Shown here: piece by piece, positions 29,201 to 35,207 of the stretch
Layout of the letters: each line of letters starts with the position of its first letter
Position numbering within the stretch: position 1 is the stretch's first letter
NCBI RefSeq assembly: GCF_016865585.1
Contig: NZ_JAESND010000007.1
Span: forward strand, 1 to 64,000
Source of the DNA: Jeongeupia naejangsanensis
Lineage (GTDB): Bacteria; Pseudomonadota; Gammaproteobacteria; Burkholderiales; Chitinibacteraceae
Reading direction: 5' to 3'
Length of the DNA: 64,000 bases
The notes under the pieces: model-generated
What the model saw: only the letters and a program-made list of their open reading frames with translations
Told to the model about the DNA's origin: nothing
Databases searched by the model: none
Made by a program: the position numbers and the translations under genes

Positions 29201-31587
29201 TGAGCAACGACAGCGACGTCGATGCCGGTGACTCCCGCGTGGTGACCAATGCCCGAAGCCTGAACCTGTCCGGCAATCTCGGTTCCAGCGTCGGCAGCAC
29301 CGGCCCGGTCTCCGTGGCCGGGCAGTACGGCACGCTGACGATCAGCGCCGACGGCAGCTATCACTACGTTTTGAATAACGATCTGGCCGCGGTCCAGGCC
29401 TTGAAGCCGGGCGACCAGCTCAACGAAATCTTCGAGTACCAGATCGTCGATGCGGCCGGTGCGCCAGCTACGGCACGGTTGCTGATTCCGATTCACGGTG
29501 CGTGGGACGCGCCGGTCGGCGTCAACGACAGTGCACTCGGTGTCACCGACAATGGGGAGTCGGTCGCGATCAACCCCAAGGGCAATGTGCTTGGCAACGA
29601 TACCGATGTCGACGCCAACGACATCAAGCTGGTCAGCGGCATCCGCGTTGGCGCCGAGGCCGATGGCGGCACGCTGGATTCGGTCGACGCAGGCGTGGCG
29701 ACACAGATCCAGGGGCTGTACGGTACGCTGTTCATCAATGCCGACGGCAGCTACGAGTACAAGATCGACACCAACAACCCGACCTTGCTGGCGCTCAAGC
29801 CGTTGCAGACGGTCAGGGACGTGTTCACCTATCAGGTCAAGGATGGCGGTAGCCTGCGCGATCTGGCGCAATTGACGCTGACCATCATCGGCCGCAACGA
29901 TGCGCCGAACGCCGAAAACGACGCGGCACAGGCGATCGAGGCTTCCGGCGTTGCCAACGGTCAGGCCGGCGTGAACCCCAGCGGCAATGTGCTCGGCAAT
30001 GACACCGATCTGGAAGGGGACAAGCTGACCGTTGTCGATATCCGTACCGGTGAAGCCGGTGGCAGCGGCACCACCGGCAGCGTCGGCACGGCGCTCAAGG
30101 GGCGCTACGGCACGCTGACGATCTCCGCCGACGGCAGTTGGCATTACGAGGTCGACAACACGCTGCCCGAGGTCGAAGCCCTGCGCGTCAGCGGCCAGAC
30201 GCTCGAAGACGTGTTCACCTACACGATCAACGACATCTGGGGCGCCGACGACAGCGCCGAGCTGCGGATTACCATCGACGGTCGTAACGACACGCCGGTA
30301 GCGCGCGACGATCACGCCACGGCAGTCGAGGCAGGCGGCGTTGCCAACGGCAGCGCCGGCGTCGACCCGAGCGGCAACGTGCTCGACAACGACAGTGATG
30401 TCGACAGCATCGCCAATGGCGAAACCAGGCAGGTCGTGCGTTTCATCAATGACGCGGGCAGCAGCAGCGATGCCGGCACCGGGCTGAACGGCCGCTACGG
30501 CCGGCTGACGCTGAACGCCGACGGCTCGTACACCTATGCGGTCGACAACGCCAACGCGGCGGTTCAGGCGCTGCGGGCCAGCGATCAGCCGCTGTCGGAC
30601 GTGTTCGTTTACGAGATGCGCGATGCGGCGGGCGCAACGGTGACGGCGCGGCTGATCGTCAGCATCCAGGGCGCCAACGATGCCCCGGTGGCACGCGATG
30701 ATGCAGGCCTGGCGGACGGTGACAAGCCGTCGCCGCAGGGGACCGGCAACGTGCTGCCGAACGACAGCGATGTCGATGCCAACGATGCGCTGACCGTGGT
30801 CAAGGTCCGTACCGGCACCGAAACCGGGCAGGGCAGCGACGGCGTGGTTGGCCAGGCATTGAAAGGCCGCTACGGCACCCTCGTGCTCAACGCCGACGGC
30901 AGCTACCGCTACGACATCGACATGAGCAACCCCGAGGTGCTGGCCGCTGCCGGCTTCGGGCCGCTGCTGCATGACGACTTCACCTACACGATCAGCGACC
31001 AGCTGGGCGCGACCGACCAGGCAACGCTGGTGATCCAGCTGGTGATCCCGGCGCCGTATGTGCCGCCGCCGGACGTCAATCCGACTGGGCCTGATGGTGA
31101 CCAGTACTACCGGCCGGTTGACGAGCTCGGCGACCGCAACGGCCAGTTGCCCGATGTCGATCCGGGGGTGTTCGTCACGCCGGTGGTGCGCGATGAAAAC
31201 ATGGAGCACCTGATCGATTCGCGGCCGTTGAACGCGACGTCGATCAACTGGCTCACGCCGGAAATCCAGAGCGCGTCGATCGGCGCCAAGCTGGGGCAGG
31301 TCAACGGCCAGTTCGTGACCCAGGCGGTGCGCAGCAGCCAGCGGCTCAGCGACCTTGATCTTGCATGGATGACCTACCGCCACGGCCGCACCTCGCTGAG
31401 CGCCGACGGCCTGCTGGCCGACCCGTCGATCTATGCGCCGTTGCGCGAGCATCTGGCCGACGCGCCGGCACCGCAACCGGAAGTACCAGCCGCGGCGAAG
31501 ACGGCCAGCGGCTTCAAGGCGCAGCTGCGCCAGGCCGCCCAGAAACTTCATGTGGATCAGCACGCGAAAAACGCGAACAAGGGATGA
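20236..31587 (+). CDS. Giant LEPR-XLL/DUF4347 surface protein with DUF11-like, SdrD-B-like and VCBS repeats
   Basis: A ~3,783-residue protein. The start is taken as GTG 20236 (GGAG 6 bases upstream); an in-frame ATG at 20122 would add 38 hydrophobic, AT-rich-coded residues and is less likely. There is no Sec signal. Residues 21-33 hold the LEPRILFDG (LEPR-XLL) motif of very large surface proteins. Residues ~72-238 form a DUF4347 domain (IQIFSHGSSGQFDLG, LYGCNIGAG). Then follow DUF11-like beta-sandwich repeats (~250-1850), an SdrD-B-like module (IVSGTLWNDTQSATG, ~1870-1990), one cadherin-like domain and about eleven VCBS-type repeats, each marked by ND-PV and GNVLGNDTDVD-like motifs, to ~3600. 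The last ~190 residues are unique. No RTX nonapeptides are seen. It is probably an adhesin or biofilm protein exported by the four genes that follow. Confidence 0.9.
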   Translation: MESEASRTGKRAARILRPTTLAMVLEPRILFDGAAAVAVDQQHHAGGDAAAVTRPAAVAEPRDVPASAPSPRNLVVIDARLENRDALLAQLPANSKAIIVNIGDDALAAISQALTSLGKVDSIQIFSHGSSGQFDLGNRVFTNDVVRQSADTLASWRAQLNSGADIQLYGCNIGAGDAGRTLVQLLAKETGADVGASSDDTGNAAAGGNWTLEVRSGDVDKALALSDRALASFSGLLADASPTVGFTSGGTDTLIGDQLTFTLNFTNPSTQEGYAPYIDLFLPKTGKDGDDGVSFVAASYLGQNIQTYVLTFDASGKATHPLAKDNLGQSIVLNAADYGMRAGDQVVVLQVPFSSIGKDQPIVGIQVTAALSNLADTAYDNSGAGGPDLVIKARAGFQYGNDSANNPTVDPSRIEQTLHSFTVHPTLVTLTQSVDMPEGETPTGPNYVHSETVTVRPADGQTLSNVTVTQTVPDQVQVTKIDPGPGGKLTSVTLSNGVKLTDPALIDAAINSDTVFISSYTVSYASLSAPGNIVVQFYVPESDNGGSAVLDANTGSSRTITFGTPQAAGKWQPLDPRDRLASGDPVDFTGSGTGNNASFVAKSITLHKVAAIQVDTGSAGLTPGDTLSYSLQLAISDYFAFGGNILNQGEFKIVDTLADGQTLTGTPTFSYVVDGVTKTVNLIYTSSTDANGVTTITFDIKASLRQARQAGALVGDLAFDDVLQGATGALIAYTAVIAQSYTGNYTQKEINEGDAVGNNASVSATVLLDRLNLSGSAQTDGSSTTVTIPTSTIDIDIDKVNGGAPPANGELRPGDLVTFDLNYDLVTGDYEHLTLTAYLPLPLFDVSTINWSNGSGAGQWELVGGPGGNTNLGPFTVRSGPGNSVIFDFGDYAINAAQGSKIALKFTLRVGDAPFADQRSLAVLAQSNQQTTINHTPLISSDAVTIQSIAEPSLDVRHGVVSSSNGTITGTTGSWGAPGSGGAPFTGRITDLTAVNGDITGIDAGDRLRLATAIENSGGGNAFDVTVRIDIPAGLSFDGGSLAAANLKIYRGDGTQLQLGVDYSVSGNVITFLDAGGQGSLLAGRAGTAADTDGSNIVVISYDVRADAAIAAAATLESAGAVTNYASVNNGKDFAPVDVIDKAGEQVASPSVRVVFGGGSLDNGDSTASHTTGSNLVIGEGMDYDIVVTLPEGGIQNLRVEDLIPPGMRLDTSYNGVGYALITTAAGSAALSADFNGNVTVGSMTGVSGTLGQDGVDARWTFSAATTSADNVVGNNSFVIRIRLIANNVSGNQAGVTHGNDVRVVFSDPDGDTAGGTATDRTIAASGSKPTVTIVEPTLQVSQTTLVTAPAIGVDAGDKVEYVLTISNGTAGSDYDAFDIRLNDVLPPELMNYQLISVSYANGATNNGSVDFEIVNGVLRTVSGANIDIVKGGSITLRFSGIVTSAAASETAFSNTASVSWTSLNGSNNAAADPAGERTGADGTLNSGALNDYTVNSTYTQRIAQALLVSRVGGLGDTAAPSPTDADSENVAVGEIIRYRVVSLVPEGQTDDYSIRVTLDKGLSLVEGDSTVLLAFIANQLGISSDQLNLTTSGTLNLTGNQTHGAAAMIDPQLAGAKPAAVLNGAYIEVTTDAQGRQVITFHLGTLINRDQDADFEGLSLEFNVRVNNVADSSAIAAPLAVQFRDFSGSTSLSPVETLHEKVVEPNFGPLDKTVTAFDPKPGTSTGNATVTLSFTQTGNADAYDVVLTDSYPQGSNATGVRVEINGVQYDINGTAIPPEYGFSATVSGNGVSVHFDKLAAGTSVKFVYQIDLPNATTIASTDARLAWSSLPESFTQWGGSSVGADGSASGERNDSGGVNNYVRVDGAGLGIVSGTLWNDTQSATGSAVPDGPGLAGVTVKLTWAGADGDISTSADNLVFTTTTDASGNYRFGVLPQGTYQIDVDTSTALSTGNFGDLRVRIDNDTSTPLGQIRILLGDAASSQANVGYVEQNDAPVNHLTTTTASGNEDTPIAITGLSVSDVDVDSGVAANSRDMQITLTVVNGTLSLAGTVNGLTINGAGTKTLVLTGHTDVLNAALALLRYQGDLNFNGSDTLTIVTDDLGNFGDANGNGTPGEAADRLTDTDTLAITVIAVNDAPVANNDSAQAVEAGGHDNLKAGVNPSGSLLANDTDVDIATNQDVLRVSSVGTGGAAQTTVADGGSQTIQGLYGKLIVQSDGRYTYVVDNSLPAVQALLPSSPPLTETFDYTIADKAGATSGATLTVSIQGANDAPLAGDDVGEAIEKGGTNNGSGGQDASGNVFVNDTDPDAGDGRSIFALTNMQPDEVTAVADLTLIGNGTSVVVVGKYGTMTLNANGTYTYVIDNANADVQKLNTGDVLVEHFTYLLRDTGGLLNYARLDITIKGANDAPVATDDSNDAQVAATNMPGQELNASGNVINQPSHPDTGSGTGVDSDIDNTRAQLTVSGIRVGAEGDAGSLTAVTAGTTSANGTEIVTTYGSLRIGADGSYVFDVDSSNTELQNLSAGQTKTVVYTYAVRDPGGQTDLAQIVITIHGVNDPPVAQNIGAIAIEAGGEANGTLGINPGGDATASSFDPDGDPITVYGVRTGKEADGLPVIDGSGVGGTGVVGLYGTLTVDANGNYSYVVDNSNPTVQALRGLSNDLVEYFTYTIGDGKGGFDSATIVILIAGKNDNPVGVVDTAEAREAGGVGNNAPGVDPTGNVLGNDTDVDSVSRGETKAVLDVRTGSDAAGGTVGTLGTELRGQFGWLTLKADGSYSYRVDNSMPAVQALLASSTPLVDTFGYTVIDTDGAHGQGSFTTLTIRISGANDAPVAQNDDARAVEAGGVNNNILGVDPTGNVLVNDSDVDTAANGETMTVSGVAFGSRNGTVGVGLAGDYGTLTLGADGNYRYVVDNDNARVQALRLAGQTLTEVFTYTIRDAAGATSTATLTVTIEGRNDNPVALDIGMPTIEAGGTFNNAIGVDAIGNVMSNDSDVDAGDSRVVTNARSLNLSGNLGSSVGSTGPVSVAGQYGTLTISADGSYHYVLNNDLAAVQALKPGDQLNEIFEYQIVDAAGAPATARLLIPIHGAWDAPVGVNDSALGVTDNGESVAINPKGNVLGNDTDVDANDIKLVSGIRVGAEADGGTLDSVDAGVATQIQGLYGTLFINADGSYEYKIDTNNPTLLALKPLQTVRDVFTYQVKDGGSLRDLAQLTLTIIGRNDAPNAENDAAQAIEASGVANGQAGVNPSGNVLGNDTDLEGDKLTVVDIRTGEAGGSGTTGSVGTALKGRYGTLTISADGSWHYEVDNTLPEVEALRVSGQTLEDVFTYTINDIWGADDSAELRITIDGRNDTPVARDDHATAVEAGGVANGSAGVDPSGNVLDNDSDVDSIANGETRQVVRFINDAGSSSDAGTGLNGRYGRLTLNADGSYTYAVDNANAAVQALRASDQPLSDVFVYEMRDAAGATVTARLIVSIQGANDAPVARDDAGLADGDKPSPQGTGNVLPNDSDVDANDALTVVKVRTGTETGQGSDGVVGQALKGRYGTLVLNADGSYRYDIDMSNPEVLAAAGFGPLLHDDFTYTISDQLGATDQATLVIQLVIPAPYVPPPDVNPTGPDGDQYYRPVDELGDRNGQLPDVDPGVFVTPVVRDENMEHLIDSRPLNATSINWLTPEIQSASIGAKLGQVNGQFVTQAVRSSQRLSDLDLAWMTYRHGRTSLSADGLLADPSIYAPLREHLADAPAPQPEVPAAAKTASGFKAQLRQAAQKLHVDQHAKNANKG

Positions 31588-33134
31588 ATGTGAGAAAACC
31601 CGCAGCTAAAACACTGAGCATCATCATTGCGACCACGCTGCTGTCGGCCTGCGCGAGCTTCGAGCCGAAGCCGGCGAGCAAGGACGAGAGACAGCAGCGC
31701 GTCGTCGACGACCAGCGCCTGATGTACGCCAATCAGGAGCCGGTGACAGGGACGATTACTTTTTATGAGGCTGCCGCACGCGCGCTCAAGTACAACCTCG
31801 ACTACCGGCTCAAGCTGATGGAAAGCGCGCTGGCGGCCAATCTGCGTGACGTTTCCAACTACGAAATGCTGCCCAAGCTGGTGGCCTCGGCCGGCCGGAC
31901 CGGTCGAAGCAACGACTCGGGCGGTACGTCGATCGGCATCGAGGACGGTCAGGTCAGCCTGCGGCCGTCGACATCGGAAGAGCGCTACCACAACCTCAGC
32001 GGCCTGACGCTGAGCTGGAGCGTGCTGGACTTCGGCATTGCCTATTACCGCGCGCAGCAAAAGAACGACCAGATCCTGATGGCCGAAGAGCGCCGCCGCA
32101 AGGTCGCGCAGAACGTGCTGCAGGATGTGCGCAACGCCTACTGGCGTGCCTTGTCGGCGCAGCGGCTCAAGCCCGAGGTCGATGCCCTGTTGCTGCAGAC
32201 CCAGAAGGCACTGGCCGCGGCGCGCGATGCCGAGGCCAAGGGCTTCCTGCCCAAGCAGGAGGCGCTGGCCTACCAGCGCGCCTTGCTCGACTCGGTCTAT
32301 CTGCTGACCGTGCGGCGTCAGGATCTCGAATTCGCGCAGGCCGAGCTGGCCGCGCTGATGTCGCTGCCGCCAGGCACGAAAATGGTACTGGCCGAGTCTG
32401 TCGAGCAGGCGTTGCCGACCTCGGACGTCGATGTCGCCGAGCTGGAGCAGCTGGCGCTGGAAAGCCGCCCCGAGATCATGGAAGAGTGGTACCGCAAGCG
32501 CCTGAACCAGACCGACATCGACATCGCCAAAATGCAGTTGTGGCCGAACATCGGCGTCGACTTCAGCGGCCAGTACGACTCGAATGCCTATCTGTACAAC
32601 AACAGCTGGTCGCAGGCCGGCGTGCGTGTGTCGCTGAACCTGCTGCAGCTGCTGCAGCTGCCGTCGCTCAACGCCGCGCAGCAGGCGCAGGCGCAGACCG
32701 ATGACACGCGCCGCATTGCCTTGTCGATGGCGGTGCTGACCCAGGTCCGGATCGGTTCGCTGCGCTACCAGCTGGCCTCGCAGGAGCTGGAGTTCGCCAA
32801 CGACAGCCTGCGTGTCGATGCCAACCTGCTCGATTACGCCCGTGCGGCCAAGTCGACATCGATCGGCAACCAGCTTGAAGTGATCCGTGCTGAAGGGCGC
32901 TATCTGCTGTCGCGCTACCAGCGCGAAGCAGCCTATTCGAGTGCGCAGGCCGCCTGGGGCCGCCTGTTCAACTCCGTCGGTTTCGATGTCCTTCCCGAAA
33001 CCATTGATCAACAGGATGTAAAAACGCTCGCCAATGCCATTCAAGCTACCGTCACCCAGCAACAACTCCGTCGCCCGGAATACCTCCTCAAAACCAACGC
33101 CAGTGGCATCGAGGCGGTGCCGGTTGCCCGGTAA
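31584..33134 (+). CDS. TolC-family outer-membrane factor lipoprotein
   Basis: A 516-residue outer-membrane efflux/secretion channel of the TolC/OEP class. The signal peptide ends in the lipobox LLSAC with C23 as lipid anchor. The rest shows two long helical repeats typical of OEP proteins, with heptad-rich stretches such as RRRKVAQNVLQDVRNAYWRA in the first half and LRYQLASQELEFANDSLRVD in the second. ATG 31584 overlaps the stop of the giant protein gene (ATGA), so the two are translationally coupled. It should supply the outer-membrane exit for the giant protein; that partnership is inferred from operon structure. Confidence 0.9.
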   Translation: MNVRKPAAKTLSIIIATTLLSACASFEPKPASKDERQQRVVDDQRLMYANQEPVTGTITFYEAAARALKYNLDYRLKLMESALAANLRDVSNYEMLPKLVASAGRTGRSNDSGGTSIGIEDGQVSLRPSTSEERYHNLSGLTLSWSVLDFGIAYYRAQQKNDQILMAEERRRKVAQNVLQDVRNAYWRALSAQRLKPEVDALLLQTQKALAAARDAEAKGFLPKQEALAYQRALLDSVYLLTVRRQDLEFAQAELAALMSLPPGTKMVLAESVEQALPTSDVDVAELEQLALESRPEIMEEWYRKRLNQTDIDIAKMQLWPNIGVDFSGQYDSNAYLYNNSWSQAGVRVSLNLLQLLQLPSLNAAQQAQAQTDDTRRIALSMAVLTQVRIGSLRYQLASQELEFANDSLRVDANLLDYARAAKSTSIGNQLEVIRAEGRYLLSRYQREAAYSSAQAAWGRLFNSVGFDVLPETIDQQDVKTLANAIQATVTQQQLRRPEYLLKTNASGIEAVPVAR

Positions 33135-33867
33135 GCTGATCGCGCTGCTGGCCGTCGCGGCCAGCGCCGGTGCGTTCGCCGCCAAGCCGGCGGTACCGGA
33201 AGATCCAAATGCGATGCGGGTGCTGCTGGCGCCGGTGCTGGAAACGACCTTGTCGAGCCAGATGGCCGGCACGCTGGGCACGCTGAATGCCTCGCTGGGG
33301 CAGACCGTCGGCAAGGGCGCGACACTGGTGTCGCTCGGCTGCGGTGAAATTCAGGCACGGGCCAGTGTCGCCAAGGCCGAGCTGAACATGGCCAGGCAGA
33401 ACTTCGTGGCCAAGCAGGGCATGCACGCGCTGAACGCAGCGGGGGACATCGAGGTGGCCAACGCACGTACCGAGGTCGAAAAAGCCACCGGTGCGCTGGC
33501 GCTCGTGAATGCGCAACTGGGCTATTGCAAGGTCGCGGCGCCGTTCGGTGGCCGGATCGCCAAGGTTTACGTCAAGCCCTACCAGACCGTGGCGGCCGGT
33601 ACGCCTTTGTTCGATCTGGTCAGCGATGGCGCGCTCAAGGTGCGGCTGAATGTGCCGTCGACGCTGCTCAAGAAGCTGAAAAAGGGCACGGCACTGGACG
33701 TGACCATCCACGAAACCGGCAAGACCTACCCGGCCAAGGTCAGTGCCGTGAACGCCCGCGTCGATGCGGTGGCACAGACGGTCGAACTCGAGGCCCGGCT
33801 GAACGCTGCGTACCCCGAACTGGTCGCCGGCATGAGCGGCGTGGCGCAACTCGCGAACGCGCAATGA
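33124..33867 (+). CDS. Small periplasmic adaptor (HlyD/RND membrane-fusion-like)
   Basis: About 247 residues if read from TTG 33124, which gives a signal peptide (LPGKLIALLAVAASAGAFAA) and a GAGGCGG ribosome site. An in-frame ATG at 33034 would overlap the TolC-like gene by 100 bases and put a basic leader before the signal. A lipoyl/barrel-sandwich half-motif (LGQTVGKGATLVSLGCGEIQ) leads into a short helical hairpin and a return strand (CKVAAPFGGRIAKVYVKPYQTVAAGTPLF), then a beta-barrel domain ending VAGMSGVAQL. This is a compact membrane-fusion protein without a membrane helix. It overlaps both neighbours. Confidence 0.85.
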   Translation: MPGKLIALLAVAASAGAFAAKPAVPEDPNAMRVLLAPVLETTLSSQMAGTLGTLNASLGQTVGKGATLVSLGCGEIQARASVAKAELNMARQNFVAKQGMHALNAAGDIEVANARTEVEKATGALALVNAQLGYCKVAAPFGGRIAKVYVKPYQTVAAGTPLFDLVSDGALKVRLNVPSTLLKKLKKGTALDVTIHETGKTYPAKVSAVNARVDAVAQTVELEARLNAAYPELVAGMSGVAQLANAQ

Positions 33868-35207
33868 ACGAATCGTTGCCTCACCCGCAGCTGCTGCTGA
33901 GCCTGGACGCGGTGCGCGACCGGGCGCTGGCGGCGCCGTCGCTGGACGCGCTGGCGTTCTCGATGGCGAACGATCTCTATCCGTTCCTGCAGTTCTATCA
34001 GGCGGTCGTCTTCGCCGAGCACGAAGGCGGGCGGCTGGAGCTGCTCGCCGTATCCGGTCTGGCCAAGCCCAGCGAAGACTCGCCCTATCTGGTGTGGCTG
34101 ATCCGGGCCGGGCGCTTTCTGGCGACGCAGCTGAATGGTGATGCGCCGGTATGGCTGGCGCGCGACCGGCTGGCGCTGGACGACGATCTGGCCGAGGGCT
34201 GGCAGGAGTGGTGGCCGGCCGGCGCCTGGGTGCTGCCGGTGCTCGATCGTGATGGCCACCGGCTTGGCCTGCTGTGCGTCCTGCTCGACGAAGCACCGCC
34301 GGAAGCCTTTCCGGGCCTGCTGACCGGGGTGCGGCTGACGTGGTCGTATTGCTGGGCTGCGCTGAGCAAGCGGCGGCGACGTTTCCGGCTGCGGCTGAGC
34401 AAGCGGCAGTACACGATTGGCGCGGTGGTGCTGGCGGTGATCATGGCCTTGCCGGTGCCGCTGACCGTGCTCGCGCCGGCCGAAGTCGTGTCGCGCGAGG
34501 CGCAGGTCATCAGTTCGCCGGTCGACGGCGTGGTCGAACGGATGCTGGTGCGGCCGAACCAGCAGGTCGAAGCCGGTACGCCTTTGTTCGCGCTCGAGGA
34601 AACCACCTTGCGCAACCGCGTCAGCGTGCTGGAAAAGCAGGTCGCGGTCGCCGATGCCGAGCTGATGGCTGCGAGCCAGCGCGCCTTCGACAACGCGCAG
34701 AGCAAGGGCGAGCTTGCGGAGCTGGGCGGCGTGGCGCAGCAGCGCCGGGCCGAACTGGCTGCCGCCACGGCGCAACTGACGCGCAGCCAGGTCAAGTCGC
34801 CCAAGGCCGGCGTTGCGGTGTTCAGCGACGTCAACGACTGGCTGGGCAAGCCGGTGGTGACCGGGGAGCGCATCCTGTCCGTGGCCGATCCGGGCAGGCC
34901 GGCGATGCGGATCGAGCTGCCGGTCGCCGACGCGATCGCGCTGGAACCCGGTGCCGAGGTCACGCTGTACCTGACCGCCTACCCGCTGACGCCGCTGCAC
35001 GGCAAAGTGCTCGAAACCAGTTATCAGGCCAAGCCCAGTGAATCGGGCGTGGTTGCCTATCCCTTGCTCGCCAGCATCGACGGCGCACCGGCGCACGCGC
35101 GCCTCGGCCTGCACGGCACCGCCAAGCTTTACGGTCAGCGGGTCACGCTGGCGTACTACCTGCTGCGCAGGCCGCTGGCGGCGGTCCGCGCCTGGACCGG
35201 CTGGTGA
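33864..35207 (+). CDS. Membrane-anchored HlyD-type adaptor with GAF-like N-terminal domain
   Basis: 447 residues. Residues 1-~160 are soluble and look GAF-like (SMANDLYPFLQFYQAVVFAE, LLAVSGLAKPSEDSPY, and a VLPVLDRDGHRLGLL strand pair). A basic stretch (KRRRRFRLRLSKRQY) precedes one membrane helix (TIGAVVLAVIMALPVPL). The rest is a periplasmic HlyD-type adaptor: APAEVVSREAQVISSPVDG, a helical hairpin, and VKSPKAGVAVFSDVNDWLGK. The topology places the GAF-like domain in the cytoplasm, an unusual addition to an adaptor that could sense a signal. ATG 33864 overlaps the previous stop by 4 bases, and its own stop overlaps the next start. Confidence 0.87.
   Translation: MNESLPHPQLLLSLDAVRDRALAAPSLDALAFSMANDLYPFLQFYQAVVFAEHEGGRLELLAVSGLAKPSEDSPYLVWLIRAGRFLATQLNGDAPVWLARDRLALDDDLAEGWQEWWPAGAWVLPVLDRDGHRLGLLCVLLDEAPPEAFPGLLTGVRLTWSYCWAALSKRRRRFRLRLSKRQYTIGAVVLAVIMALPVPLTVLAPAEVVSREAQVISSPVDGVVERMLVRPNQQVEAGTPLFALEETTLRNRVSVLEKQVAVADAELMAASQRAFDNAQSKGELAELGGVAQQRRAELAAATAQLTRSQVKSPKAGVAVFSDVNDWLGKPVVTGERILSVADPGRPAMRIELPVADAIALEPGAEVTLYLTAYPLTPLHGKVLETSYQAKPSESGVVAYPLLASIDGAPAHARLGLHGTAKLYGQRVTLAYYLLRRPLAAVRAWTGW

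Noticed and set aside
22756-31563. Very long open frame of about 2,900 codons on the minus strand opposite the giant protein gene
   Set aside because: It mirrors the codon bias of the plus-strand gene: composition is Arg/Val/Asp-rich without any recognisable domain. It is an antisense shadow typical of GC-rich repeats.
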